NCBI GenBank assembly: GCA_049324835.1
Contig: JBMOMT010000074.1
Coordinates: forward strand, 115,589 to 179,588
Source of the DNA: JBMOMT01 sp049324835
GTDB lineage: Bacteria; Chloroflexota; Anaerolineae; CAYNKW01
Length of the DNA: 64,000 bases
Direction of reading: 5' to 3'
Part shown: piece by piece, positions 7,843-17,400 of the stretch
How positions within the stretch are numbered: position 1 is the stretch's first letter
Layout: every line of letters begins with the position of its first letter
The notes under the pieces: generated by a model
What the model was told of the DNA's origin: nothing
What the model saw: only the letters and a program-made list of their open reading frames with translations
Databases searched by the model: none
Program-made: the position numbers and the translations under genes

Positions 7843-9363
7843 ATGCGACTTTTCACCCTTTTGGCGGCCCTGCCGCAGCCGCGAACCGGCCTGTACCCCG
7901 ATCTCGAAATCACCGGCCTGGCCTGCGATTCACGCCAGGTGGTGCCGGGTAGCCTGTTCGTGGCCTATCGCGGCCTGGCGGTAGACGGGCACGACTATGC
8001 GGCCCAGGCTGTGGCCAGAGGCGCCGTGGCCGTGGTGGCCGAGAGGCCACTCGGCCACCTGGAAGGCCGGCTGCCGCTGGTGATCGTGCCCAACGGCCGA
8101 GAAGCCCTGGCTTTTCTCGCCGCTGCCTGGCACGGTTTCCCCGCCCGCCGACTCACCGTCATCGGCGTGACCGGCACCGATGGCAAGACCACCACCTGCA
8201 ACCTGTTACACGGCATCCTGACCGCTGCCGGCCGCCGCGCCGGGCTTATCACAACCGTCAACGCCGTCGTTGGCGAGCAGGTGTTGGATACCGGCCTGCA
8301 CACCACCACCCCCGACGCCCCGGCTGTGCAGCGTTACCTGGCCGAGATGGTTGCCGCCGGGTTGGAAACCGCCGTGTTGGAGGCCACCTCGGAGGGCCTG
8401 GCCCAGCACCGGCTGACGGCCTGCGATTTCGACGTGGCCGTCGTCACCAACATCACCCACGACCATCTGTACTTTCACGGCACTCTGGAGCAGTATCGCG
8501 CCGACAAAGCCCACCTTTTCCACAGCCTGGCGACCTCCCACCGCAAGCCCGGCGTGGCCAGGGCAGCCGTGCTCAACGCCGACGATGGCTCGTTCGATGA
8601 TTTGCGCCGCATCCCCGCCGACCGACAATTGGCCTACGCCATCCACCGCCCGGCAGACGTGACGGCGCAGGCCATCTCCTTTGCGCCCGGCTCGACGCGT
8701 TTTGTGGCGCAGACGCCAGACGGCGATTTTGAGGTCGAGACCGCCCTCGTCGGCGAGTTCAACGTCTACAACATCCTGGCGGCGGTTGCGGTGGGCGTTT
8801 CACAGGGAATACCGCTGGAGACGATGCAGCAGGGCATTCGTTCGGTGAAGGGCGTCATCGGTCGTATGGAGCGGGTCGATGAAGGCCAGCCCTTTACCGC
8901 CATCGTCGATTTTGCCCACACGCCCAACGCTCTAGAGAACGCGCTGCGCACACTGCGCCCGCTGACGCAGGGGCGGCTGATCGTCGTCTTTGGCTGCGCC
9001 GGCCAGCGCGACGTAAAAAAAAGACCCCTCATGGGTGAGGTGGCCGCCCGGCTGGCCGACGTGACCGTGCTCACCGCAGAAGACCCCCGCACCGAATCGG
9101 TGGAGGCGATCACCGCTCAGATCGTCGCCGGCATCGAAAAAGCGGGTGCGCGTGAGGGTGAGGGCTATTACCGCATCGCCGATCGGGCCGAGGCCATTAC
9201 CTTTGCTGTCGAACTGGCCCGGCCGGGCGATACGGTCATCGTTGCCGGCAAAGGGCACGAGCAATCGATGTGTTTCGGCGCGGTCGAACACCCCTGGAGC
9301 GATCACCAGGCCCTGCGCGCCGCCCTGCGACGAAAAATCGTTGGGGCGAAAGGAGTCGGATGA
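7843..9363 (+). CDS. murE: UDP-N-acetylmuramoyl-tripeptide synthetase (MurE-type ligase)
   Basis: This cytoplasmic ATP-dependent ligase (506 residues) adds the third amino acid to the UDP-MurNAc dipeptide in peptidoglycan synthesis. The ATP loop is 'GTDGKTTT' (Lys115). Other Mur motifs are 'EATSEGL', 'NITHDHLYFHGT' and 'DFAHTPNAL'. Where DAP-adding enzymes usually read DNPR and Lys-adding ones DNPA, this one has Glu413-Asp-Pro-Arg416, so its amino acid cannot be assigned with confidence. ATG 7843 follows GGAG at 7831. It stands alone, away from other mur or division genes, and overlaps the next gene by ATGA. Confidence 0.93.
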   Translation: MRLFTLLAALPQPRTGLYPDLEITGLACDSRQVVPGSLFVAYRGLAVDGHDYAAQAVARGAVAVVAERPLGHLEGRLPLVIVPNGREALAFLAAAWHGFPARRLTVIGVTGTDGKTTTCNLLHGILTAAGRRAGLITTVNAVVGEQVLDTGLHTTTPDAPAVQRYLAEMVAAGLETAVLEATSEGLAQHRLTACDFDVAVVTNITHDHLYFHGTLEQYRADKAHLFHSLATSHRKPGVARAAVLNADDGSFDDLRRIPADRQLAYAIHRPADVTAQAISFAPGSTRFVAQTPDGDFEVETALVGEFNVYNILAAVAVGVSQGIPLETMQQGIRSVKGVIGRMERVDEGQPFTAIVDFAHTPNALENALRTLRPLTQGRLIVVFGCAGQRDVKKRPLMGEVAARLADVTVLTAEDPRTESVEAITAQIVAGIEKAGAREGEGYYRIADRAEAITFAVELARPGDTVIVAGKGHEQSMCFGAVEHPWSDHQALRAALRRKIVGAKGVG

Positions 9364-11345
9364 TGTACCAATTGACGCCTGCTCAACGAGAATACGTGGT
9401 CCGCAACGGCTTTGTGGTCGTTCCTTCGATGGCCTTTGGAAGCATGGCCGAGGCTTACCAGCAGCTCAAAGACAGGCCACTGCCCATCTTGGTCACCACC
9501 GACGCCCTGTTGCACACGGCCCACCTGTTTTTCGACAACCTGCTGCGTATCGTCGAGATCACCACCCTGCGGGCCAGGCTGGTCGGTTTGATTCGCGTGC
9601 TGCTCGATGCCTCGGCCCGCGATGTCGCCCAGGCCGACGACCCGGCGGTTAGAGAGGCGGCGCGTCGCAACCTGGCTTTCTTTTCGGTGGGAGCCAGATT
9701 GTTGGAGCCATCCCACCAGGTAGCGGCGGATGTCGCCGACCTGGTAGACGCCGAACTCCAACTGATCCGGGAGCGCACGACGGGTGTGCCGCTGCCCAAA
9801 TCTCAGGTGCTGGGCATTCGCGAAGACTATAGCCAATATATCCCGCGCGGCCATTATACGCGCAACGACGATTTACGCACCTACTTTTTGGCCGTCATGT
9901 GGTATGGCCGCATGGGCTTTTTCCTCTGCCCCAGCGAGTCCCACGCGCTCTCCCAGGCCGATATCGAGCGCCTGGCCCGCCAGGCGTTGCTCATCACCCG
10001 TTATTTGTATCACGAGCGGGTGGGCGAGGTGTCGGCGTTGGACGTGTGGCGCGGCATCTATGAGACTACGGCCCTGTTTGCCGGGCGGGCCGAAGACCCC
10101 GGTCCGGATGCGTATGCCTGCCTGGCGCGGGAGGTGTGGGGCGATCTGCCGGGTGTAAACCAGTTGGCCGGTGGGGAGCGGCTCGCGGCGTTTTTGACCC
10201 AGGCGCGCCAGCAATTGCCGCGCCCTGGGGTGCTCTCGACCTACTATCTCACCGACGATACCCTCACGCCGCGCTGGCAGGACGGCACCTTGGGCTTTCG
10301 TTTCCTCTCACAGCGTTTCGTGCCCGATACACACATCCTCAGCGAGCTGGTGTGGGACCGTGTGGGCCGGTATCTGGGCAGGGGGGAGCCTTTTACGCTG
10401 TATGTCTCGATGTACGATGGCCCGTACCGGGGGGCGCCTCGTGGGCTGGACGTGCTGGCGGCCTTTGGCTCTGAATTGGCCGAACGCATCCTGCACGACG
10501 AGGGTGATACCGAGTACGGCGGTTATGCTGAGAAACTGGCCGGGCTGAAGGCGCGGTATGCCCAGGCCGATTCAGAGCCTGATCTGTACCATCGCTGGTT
10601 GGGCGTGTTCCGCGAGTTGTTGGTATTGCCGCCAGAGACCGCTCCCACGTTCATGCGTAATCAGGCCTGGGCGCGTAAACAACTCAATGCCGCGCTGGGC
10701 TCCTGGGCCGAGTTGCGCCACGACACCATGCTGTACATTAAACAGAGCTACACCAGCACGCCGCGCGGCGCGGCCTTTGAAGCTCCACCGCCCTCGCCTG
10801 CGGCCTATGTTGAGCCTTGCCCCCAGGTCTACCGCCGCCTGGGCGCGTTGATCACCCACCTGCGCCAGGGATTGGATGGCTGGGGCATGATCGAAGCGGG
10901 CGTGCGCGCCAAACTGACCGAGTTCGAGGCGCTGTTGAGCGAGCTGAGTGACATCGCTGCGCGTGAGCTGCAAGGTCGATGGCCCGACGCATCGGAAACC
11001 AAAGACCTGAGCGCCATCGGAGCGCGGTTGAAAGGGCTGCTCAGATGGCCTCAAGAACTCGTGGCACAAATCTCATCCAGCGCCGACGACCGCATGGCGA
11101 TCGTGGCCGACGTGCACACTCACCTGGAGGGGGGTGTGGTGCTGGAAGAGGCCGTGGGTGATCCGTTCCTCATCTGCGTGGAATTGGAGCGAGAAGGCCG
11201 GCGCGTGCTCTATTGGGGGGCGGTGTTTTCCTATTACGAGTTCAAGCAGCCGCTGAACGATCGGCTCACCGACGAGGCCTGGCAGGTCATGTGGCCCAAA
11301 CCACCCCTGCCTCCCTGGACGCGCCTTTTCCTGGCTTTGGAATGA
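9363..11345 (+). CDS. DUF3160 family protein
   Basis: The protein has 660 residues and no signal peptide or membrane segment. It matches DUF3160 through 'PILVTTDALLHTAHLFFD' near the N-terminus, 'YSQYIPRGHYTRND', 'MWYGRMGFF', 'LGSWAELRHDTMLY' and a C-terminal 'VLYWGAVFSYYEF'. The biochemical role of the family is not known. The start ATG overlaps the murE stop (ATGA) and is served by AAAGGAG, so the two are probably co-translated. Such proteins are often exported, but no export signal is visible here. Confidence 0.82.
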   Translation: MYQLTPAQREYVVRNGFVVVPSMAFGSMAEAYQQLKDRPLPILVTTDALLHTAHLFFDNLLRIVEITTLRARLVGLIRVLLDASARDVAQADDPAVREAARRNLAFFSVGARLLEPSHQVAADVADLVDAELQLIRERTTGVPLPKSQVLGIREDYSQYIPRGHYTRNDDLRTYFLAVMWYGRMGFFLCPSESHALSQADIERLARQALLITRYLYHERVGEVSALDVWRGIYETTALFAGRAEDPGPDAYACLAREVWGDLPGVNQLAGGERLAAFLTQARQQLPRPGVLSTYYLTDDTLTPRWQDGTLGFRFLSQRFVPDTHILSELVWDRVGRYLGRGEPFTLYVSMYDGPYRGAPRGLDVLAAFGSELAERILHDEGDTEYGGYAEKLAGLKARYAQADSEPDLYHRWLGVFRELLVLPPETAPTFMRNQAWARKQLNAALGSWAELRHDTMLYIKQSYTSTPRGAAFEAPPPSPAAYVEPCPQVYRRLGALITHLRQGLDGWGMIEAGVRAKLTEFEALLSELSDIAARELQGRWPDASETKDLSAIGARLKGLLRWPQELVAQISSSADDRMAIVADVHTHLEGGVVLEEAVGDPFLICVELEREGRRVLYWGAVFSYYEFKQPLNDRLTDEAWQVMWPKPPLPPWTRLFLALE

Positions 11346-11420
11346 CCGGCGCCGTTGATCCACTCGTGGACGTTCAGCAGGTTGCGCCAGAGCAGAGGCG
11401 GCAAACCCGGAGGATAGCGT

Positions 11421-12812
11421 TCAATAGGCGTTTCGGTCAAAGATCAGGTTGGCGATGGTGCGGATGATGATTTTGAAATCGAGCCACAACGACCAGTTCT
11501 CGATGTACCACAGGTCGTACTTGGTGCGCTCGATGATAGAGGTATCGCCCCGCAGACCGTTCACCTGCGCCCAGCCGGTGATGCCGGCCCTCTCGCGGTG
11601 GCGCTCCATGTAACGTGGGATGCTGCGGCGGAACTGCTCCACGAAAACCGGGCGCTCCGGGCGAGGGCCGACCAGGCTCATGTCGCCCATCAGAACATTG
11701 ACGAACTGGGGCAGCTCGTCGATGGAGAAACGCCGGATCAGGGCGCCGATGCGCGTGCGCCGGGGATCGTCTTTGATGGCCCACACTGCCCCCGTCTGGA
11801 TTTCGGCATCCCGCCGCATGGAGCGAAACTTGAGGCAGGCGAAAGGCTTGGCGTCGAGGCCCATGCGCTCCTGGACGTAAAACACCGGCCCGGCAGAATC
11901 CAGTTTGATGAGGATGGCCGTCAGCAGCATCAGTGGCGAGAGCAAAACCAACGCCGCCATAGAGCCGGCGATGTCGACCGCCCGTTTGAGGGCGAGTCGC
12001 CAGCCTCGCAGGGCCACGTCGCGCACGGTCAGTAGCGGCAGGCCGTTGAGGTGGCCGATGTTGACCTCTCGGGCCATGATCTGAAACACGTCGGGAAAGA
12101 TCTTGATGCCCACCCGCCCGCGCTCACACAGCGAGATGATGGCTAACAGTTCTTTTCGGGTGGCATCGGGCAGGCCGATGACCACCTCGCTGATGTCCAA
12201 TTCCTCGATGAGGCGCGGCAGGTCTTCCAGGTGGCCCAGCACGGGGGTGTCCATGATTTTTTCCCGCGTCGATGCGCCGTTGGCGACAAAACCCGCCACT
12301 TTGTAACCCAGGCCCGGCGAGTGCTGAATTTTCTGCTGGATCATCTGGCCTACTTCGCCGGTGCCCACGATCAATACCCGATCTTCGCCGTAACCCCGGC
12401 GCTGCAATTCGCGCTGCAGCCCACGGTGCAGGCTGCGGCCGATGGTCACCGCAAAGATGGTCAGCACCCAGGCATAAACGACCATCCAGCGTGGATAATC
12501 GGCCTCTTTGAACAAAAAGGCGGTGGCGGCAAAAGAGACGATGGTGCCCACCGACGTGGCGGCTGCCACCGAGTAGAACTCGTCGATGCGCGAGGTTGCC
12601 CGTTGCAGGTGATATAACCGGGAGAAAAAATAGACCGTCAGCAGGCTGGCGATCTGGAGCAGCATGATGGGCCAATAATCTCGAAACGAGCCCAGGTTCT
12701 GTCCGGCGGTTGCCAGCCAGATGCGAACGGCCAGGTAAAAAGCCAGTCCGGCCATCAGGCCATCGAAAAAGATCAACAAAGTAGTGAACAGCAGCTTGGC
12801 TCTCTTTTTCAC
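11421..12812 (-). CDS. polyprenyl-phosphate sugar-1-phosphate transferase
   Basis: This 463-residue membrane enzyme starts exopolysaccharide or O-antigen repeat synthesis by moving a sugar-1-phosphate onto undecaprenyl phosphate. The N-terminal ~120 residues form four membrane helices. A Rossmann-like part follows (about 130-265, 'LIVGTGEVGQMI'), then a fifth helix (about 285-305) and the bacterial sugar transferase domain with 'FYVQERMGLD', 'KFRSMRRDAE', 'SIDELPQFVNVLMGDMSLVGPRPE' (continuous in the protein) and 'GITGWAQVNGLRG'. This is the WbaP/WcaJ-type layout; the exact sugar is unknown. Its ATG overlaps the stop of the upstream glycosyltransferase gene. Confidence 0.93.
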   Translation of the reverse strand: MKKRAKLLFTTLLIFFDGLMAGLAFYLAVRIWLATAGQNLGSFRDYWPIMLLQIASLLTVYFFSRLYHLQRATSRIDEFYSVAAATSVGTIVSFAATAFLFKEADYPRWMVVYAWVLTIFAVTIGRSLHRGLQRELQRRGYGEDRVLIVGTGEVGQMIQQKIQHSPGLGYKVAGFVANGASTREKIMDTPVLGHLEDLPRLIEELDISEVVIGLPDATRKELLAIISLCERGRVGIKIFPDVFQIMAREVNIGHLNGLPLLTVRDVALRGWRLALKRAVDIAGSMAALVLLSPLMLLTAILIKLDSAGPVFYVQERMGLDAKPFACLKFRSMRRDAEIQTGAVWAIKDDPRRTRIGALIRRFSIDELPQFVNVLMGDMSLVGPRPERPVFVEQFRRSIPRYMERHRERAGITGWAQVNGLRGDTSIIERTKYDLWYIENWSLWLDFKIIIRTIANLIFDRNAY

Positions 12813-13768
12813 TACGTTGCCTCCGCTGTCCCAGCCGTCTCTCGCGATCGGTGGTCCGCCAGAGACCTGAGACCCTCGCCCAAGAGGGCAATTCCCCCCC
12901 TCAGAACCAGTCCCAACAGCACCAGCCCATGCAGCCAGCGGGGCGTCTGGGCGGCGTAATGCTTGTGGTAGAACAGGTACATGGCCCGGTAAAACTCGTA
13001 GCGCGTTTTAGTCCGGATGGATCGATTGCCCTTGCTGGATGCCTCTTTGTAGTGCAGCACGGTGACGTCGGCGTTATAGTAGATGCTCCAGCCGGCCTGC
13101 TTGAGGCGAAAGGCCCAATCCAGGTCTTCGCCGTACATGAAAAAACGCTCGTCCAGCAACCCCACTTGCCGCACTGCCTGGCTGCGCACCATCATGAACG
13201 CCCCCACCACCGAATCGACCTCGGTGCTGATAGCCGGATCGAGAAAAGTCAGGTTGTAGCGGCCAAAGCGGGGGCTGCGTGGGAACAAAAAGCTCAGCCC
13301 CGTCAGGCGGTAAAAAGACACCTCTGGCGAAGGGAAACTGCGACGGCAGGCGCGATCCAACTCGCCGTTGGGCAGCACCAGGCGCGGCCCGGCGGCTCCG
13401 GTTTTGGGGTGGGCGTCCATGAAGGCCAGCATCGTTTGCAGGGCGGAGGGCGGCAGGATGGTATCGGGGTTGAGGAGCAAAACGTAGCGAGGGTCAGGCG
13501 TTTCGCCGGCCTGGGGTGTATCCAGTTTCAGCGTTCGCAAACCCAGGTTGTTGGCGTAGGCAAACCCACCGTTCACCGGACTCGGGATCAATTCGACCTG
13601 TGGATAATTCTGCCGCACCAGGTCTGCGCTGCCGTCGGATGAGTGGTTGTCGACGACGAGAACCCGAAAGGAAAACCCCCCCTGACTCTCCCAAATCGAA
13701 TTCAAACAATCGGCCAGCAATTCCCGCGTGTTGTAATTGACGATAACAATCGCCAGATCGTGCGACAT
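12812..13768 (-). CDS. glycosyltransferase family 2 protein
   Basis: This is a 318-residue GT-A fold glycosyltransferase. It has the N-terminal 'IVIVNYNTRELL', the nucleotide-binding 'VVDNHSSDGS', the metal-binding region 'LLLNPDTILPP' and a later 'MYGEDLDWAFRLKQAGW'. This pattern is common in rhamnosyl- and related transferases of the WbbL type. A hydrophobic stretch near the C-terminus (about 284-302) may bind the membrane. It is the first gene of a two-gene unit with the sugar-phosphate transferase, so both likely serve surface polysaccharide synthesis. Confidence 0.9.
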   Translation of the reverse strand: MSHDLAIVIVNYNTRELLADCLNSIWESQGGFSFRVLVVDNHSSDGSADLVRQNYPQVELIPSPVNGGFAYANNLGLRTLKLDTPQAGETPDPRYVLLLNPDTILPPSALQTMLAFMDAHPKTGAAGPRLVLPNGELDRACRRSFPSPEVSFYRLTGLSFLFPRSPRFGRYNLTFLDPAISTEVDSVVGAFMMVRSQAVRQVGLLDERFFMYGEDLDWAFRLKQAGWSIYYNADVTVLHYKEASSKGNRSIRTKTRYEFYRAMYLFYHKHYAAQTPRWLHGLVLLGLVLRGGIALLGEGLRSLADHRSRETAGTAEAT

Positions 13769-13842
13769 TATCTCCTCAAAAAAATCTCCCTCGGGCCAGG
13801 TGGTGGGCCTGTGGGAGATGGCATGGCCTTGCGGCGAAGACT

Positions 13843-13871
13843 ATTTTAGCACAAAGGGCCAGACTGGTCAA
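13843..13871 (-). promoter_or_regulatory. sigma70-type promoter for the glycosyltransferase unit
   Basis: Read on the minus strand, TTGACC (13866-13871) and TAAAAT (13843-13848) are 17 bases apart. This places a start about 65-70 bases before the GT2 ATG. Confidence 0.65.
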
Positions 13872-13888
13872 ACTGAGGACGGCGACGG

Positions 13889-14305
13889 TCAATCCGGATG
13901 CAGGAATTTCTCATAAGCGCCCTGCCACAGCGAGGGCTGGCGGGTCATCTGTTTGATTTTGAGGTCGGCAAAGTGAGGCATCAGGCGGGCCAGCGCCGGC
14001 GGCAGCTCGTCCCAACGGCCCTCAAAGATGATGGCGCTCAGCTCGTCGGTGAGGCGATCCAGCCAGCGCCACTCCTGGCGGAAACGCTCTGCCTTGAGGT
14101 AATAATCGCGCTTTTCCCAGGCGTCGATGGTCTGATCGACCGTTTCGGCGATGCCTTGCAGGGAAAAAACAATGACTGCTGCCAGGTCTTTGGCCTCGCC
14201 GTCCAGGGCTGGCTTTTGGCTCAAGCGGCGCAGCGCCTCGGCGATGGTGCGGCGGTGCTGGTTGCGGGTGCGACCCGGATTTTCGGTCGAGATGACGCGG
14301 CTCAT
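13889..14305 (-). CDS. conserved-looking small helical protein, unknown function
   Basis: I do not recognise a family. The ATG at 14305 is preferred because AGAGGAA lies upstream and the sequence before it is low-complexity and unlikely to be coding. The 138-residue product is soluble and rich in Arg, Glu and Leu, probably all helical, with no membrane segment. It begins MSRVISTENPG and contains several Trp residues. It lies between the surface polysaccharide genes and mfd on the same strand, separated by gaps of 120 and 168 bases. Confidence 0.65.
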   Translation of the reverse strand: MSRVISTENPGRTRNQHRRTIAEALRRLSQKPALDGEAKDLAAVIVFSLQGIAETVDQTIDAWEKRDYYLKAERFRQEWRWLDRLTDELSAIIFEGRWDELPPALARLMPHFADLKIKQMTRQPSLWQGAYEKFLHPD

Positions 14306-14449
14306 CGGCTGGTGAATTCCTCTCTGATGATGTGGCGCAGCAAAGGTGCAACACGCCTGCCTCACCGGGTTGTAGCTCGAATGGGCCCAACCTGAGCGCA
14401 AAAGCGGATTGCACCTGAGCAGTCACCGACGACGTATCGTCGTGGCTCA

Positions 14450-14477
14450 TTTTCGCACAGGTGGGCCGAATTGTCAA
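14450..14477 (-). promoter_or_regulatory. possible promoter for the small helical protein
   Basis: On the minus strand, TTGACA (14472-14477) and GAAAAT (14450-14455) are 16 bases apart. The -35 is perfect but the -10 is poor. A short palindrome (CGACGA/TCGTCG) lies just downstream. It overlaps the very end of mfd. Confidence 0.35.
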
Positions 14478-17400
14478 ACAGGGTCGCGCCTGACCATGTG
14501 TCTCAGAGTTTCTAACAGCCCGGCGCGCCAGGCGTCGTCGGCCTCCAGGGGCAGCCAGACCTGCCGTCGTCCCACCGTCGCCTGCGGGGTTATGGATCGG
14601 AGCTGGTTTTGCAGCGCCGCCCGCTCGCCCTCCACGGCCTCTACGAGCTGGATGGTCAGACGGTTGTCCTCGGCGGTGATGCTCTTGATACCCGCCGACT
14701 GGCCCAGCACTTTGAGGCGGAGCTGGTAGATCAGGTTGGCCGCCGGCGCGGGCAGAGGGCCAAAACGATCCGACAGCTCGGCCTCCAACTCGTCGATCTG
14801 GTTCATCTCGGTCAGCCCGGCCATGCGGCGGTAGAGGCGCAAACGCAGGTCGGCGTCGGCTACGAAATCGGTGGGCAGGTAGGCCGGAATAGGCAGGCTG
14901 ATCTGGACGGCCTCGCGCAGCGGCAATAGCTGGCTGGCCGCGTCGGGCAGCAGGTGAGGGTCGATCTCACCCTTGAGCTCACGCACCGCCTGGGCCAGCA
15001 GGCGGGTGTAGAGATCAAAACCCACGGCGCCGATGTGGCCGTGCTGGCGGCGGCCCAGAATATCGCCCGCGCCGCGGATCTCGAGATCACGCATGGCGAT
15101 GCCAAAGCCGGCGCCCAGTTCGGTGGATTCAAAGATGGTCTGCAATCGCTCGCGGGCCGTCTCGGTGAGCCGACCGCCGGGCCGGTGGAGAAAGTAGGCG
15201 TAGGCTCGCACGCCGCCGCGGCCCACCCGACCGCGCAACTGATAGAGTTGTGCCAGGCCAAAACGGTCGGCGCGGTCTACGATGAGGGTGTTGACGTTGG
15301 GGATATCCAGCCCACTTTCGATGATGGTGGTGCTGATGAGCACATCGGTCTTGTCATCGGCAAAATCGAGCATCACCTGTTCCAACTCGGATTCACGCAT
15401 CTGGCCATGACCGATGGCGATGCTGGCCTCGGGCACCAGTTGCGCCAGCCTCTGGGTTGCCAGGTGGATGGTCTGCACGCGGTTGTGCACAAAATAGACC
15501 TGTCCGCCACGATCCAGTTCGCGCAGAATGGCCTGGCGCACCAGTGTGTCGTCCCACTCGCCCACGTGGGTCTTTATGGGCAGTCGCTCTTCTGGTGGGG
15601 TGTTGATGGTGCTCATATCGCGCACGCCGGTGAGTGACATGTAGAGCGTGCGCGGGATGGGCGTGGCGGTGAGGGTGAGCACGTCGACCTCGGTGCGCAT
15701 CTGTTTGAGCCGTTCTTTGTGGGTCACACCAAAGCGCTGCTCCTCGTCGATGATCAACAGTCCCAGGTCTTTAAAACTCACGTCCTCCGAGAGCAGGCGG
15801 TGGGTGCCGATGACGATATCGAGCGCGCCGGCGCGTAATTGCTGCAAAATATCACGCTGCTCGCGCTCGGTGCGAAAGCGGGAGAGCATTTCGACCGTTA
15901 CGGGAAAGGGGCTGAGCCGCCGGTTGAAGGTGCGATAGTGCTGCTGGGCCAGCACGGTGGTGGGCACCAGCACGGCTACCTGTTTGCCGTCCATCACCGC
16001 TTTGAAGGCGCCTCGCAAGGCGACCTCGGTTTTGCCATAGCCCACATCACCGCAGATGAGGCGATCCATAGGCTCGAGTTTTTCCATGTCGGCCTTGACC
16101 TCGGCGATGGCGCGGAGCTGGTCTTCGGTTTCGACATACGGAAAAGAGGCTTCCAGGTCCGACTGCCAGGAGGTATCGGGCGCAAAGGCGTGGCCGGGCA
16201 CCACCTGGCGCGCCGAGTAGAGCGCCAGCAGCTCGCGGGCGATGGTCTCCACGGCGCGCTGGGTGCGCTCTTTGAGGCGCGCCCAGTCGGTGGTGCCCAG
16301 GCGACTGACCCGCGGCGGTCGGTCGGTGGCGCCCACGTAACGGCTCAGGCGGTCGGCGTGATGGATGGGCACGTAGAGTTTATCGGCGCCTTCGTAATCG
16401 ACCTGGAGGTATTCCTGGTCGAGGGCGTCGATTTCCAGGCGGGTGAGGCCGCGAAAGAGGCCGATGCCGTGTTCGATGTGAACGATGTAATCGCCGGGCT
16501 GAATATCGGCGAAAAACTCTTCGGCGGTGACGGCTCGCGGTCGGGCGCGGCGGCGGGGTTCGGGACGCGCCCAACCGAAAAGCTCGGCATCGGTGAGCAG
16601 GTAAAGCTCACACGGCTCCAGGTCGCTCGTGCCCAGGGCCTCGCCGCAGCGCAGCACCCAACCTTCGCTCAACGTGCCCTGGACGAGCAGCAGTCCACCG
16701 GGGCCAGGGGGCTGAGGGATCGCTTCCACGGGGCGGATGGGGTCGTTGCGCTCGGCCCAAAGTTCGGCCAGGCGCGGCGCCTGGCGGCTGATGGCCACGA
16801 TGCGCTGGTTGCCGCGGCGCATGATGCGCCAGTCTTCCATCAGCCGCTTGAGCTGACCGGCGTAGCGTGGGCCGGGCCGGAAAACATCGTGCAGGCCGGG
16901 TGGGCCATCGGTTTCCTCTGGCCGGGTTGCGCGCCATTCGGTGTAGCCCAGCACCAGCGGGGCGCGGTCGTCGATCTGCGGTTTCAGGTCTTCCCAGGTG
17001 AGGTAGGGCTGGCTGAAGGCGGGTGAGACTTCGCCGGCGGCGCTCAGGTCGCGCCGCAGATCGGTTGCCTGGGTTTCCAGATCGCCGACAGTGGCTTCCA
17101 GGTCGATCAGGTCGTCTATCACGAGCAGGGCTTCGTCCGGCAGGTGCTCCAACAGCGAAGCGGGCCGGGAGTAGAGATAGGGCAGGTAAAACTCGATGCC
17201 TCTGAACCAGCTTTCGTTTTCCAACGCGCGCAGGTCGGCGCGAAATTCGGCGGCTGCCGGGGCATGCAGGTTGTCGATGGGCAGCCCGGCCAGTCGCCGG
17301 GCAGCCTGTGGGCCAAAACGAGGCAGGGCCTCGCTGGCGGGGATGAGGGTGAACTGCTCGATGCGTTCCAGCGAGCGCTGAGTGGCCGGGTCGAAGGTGC

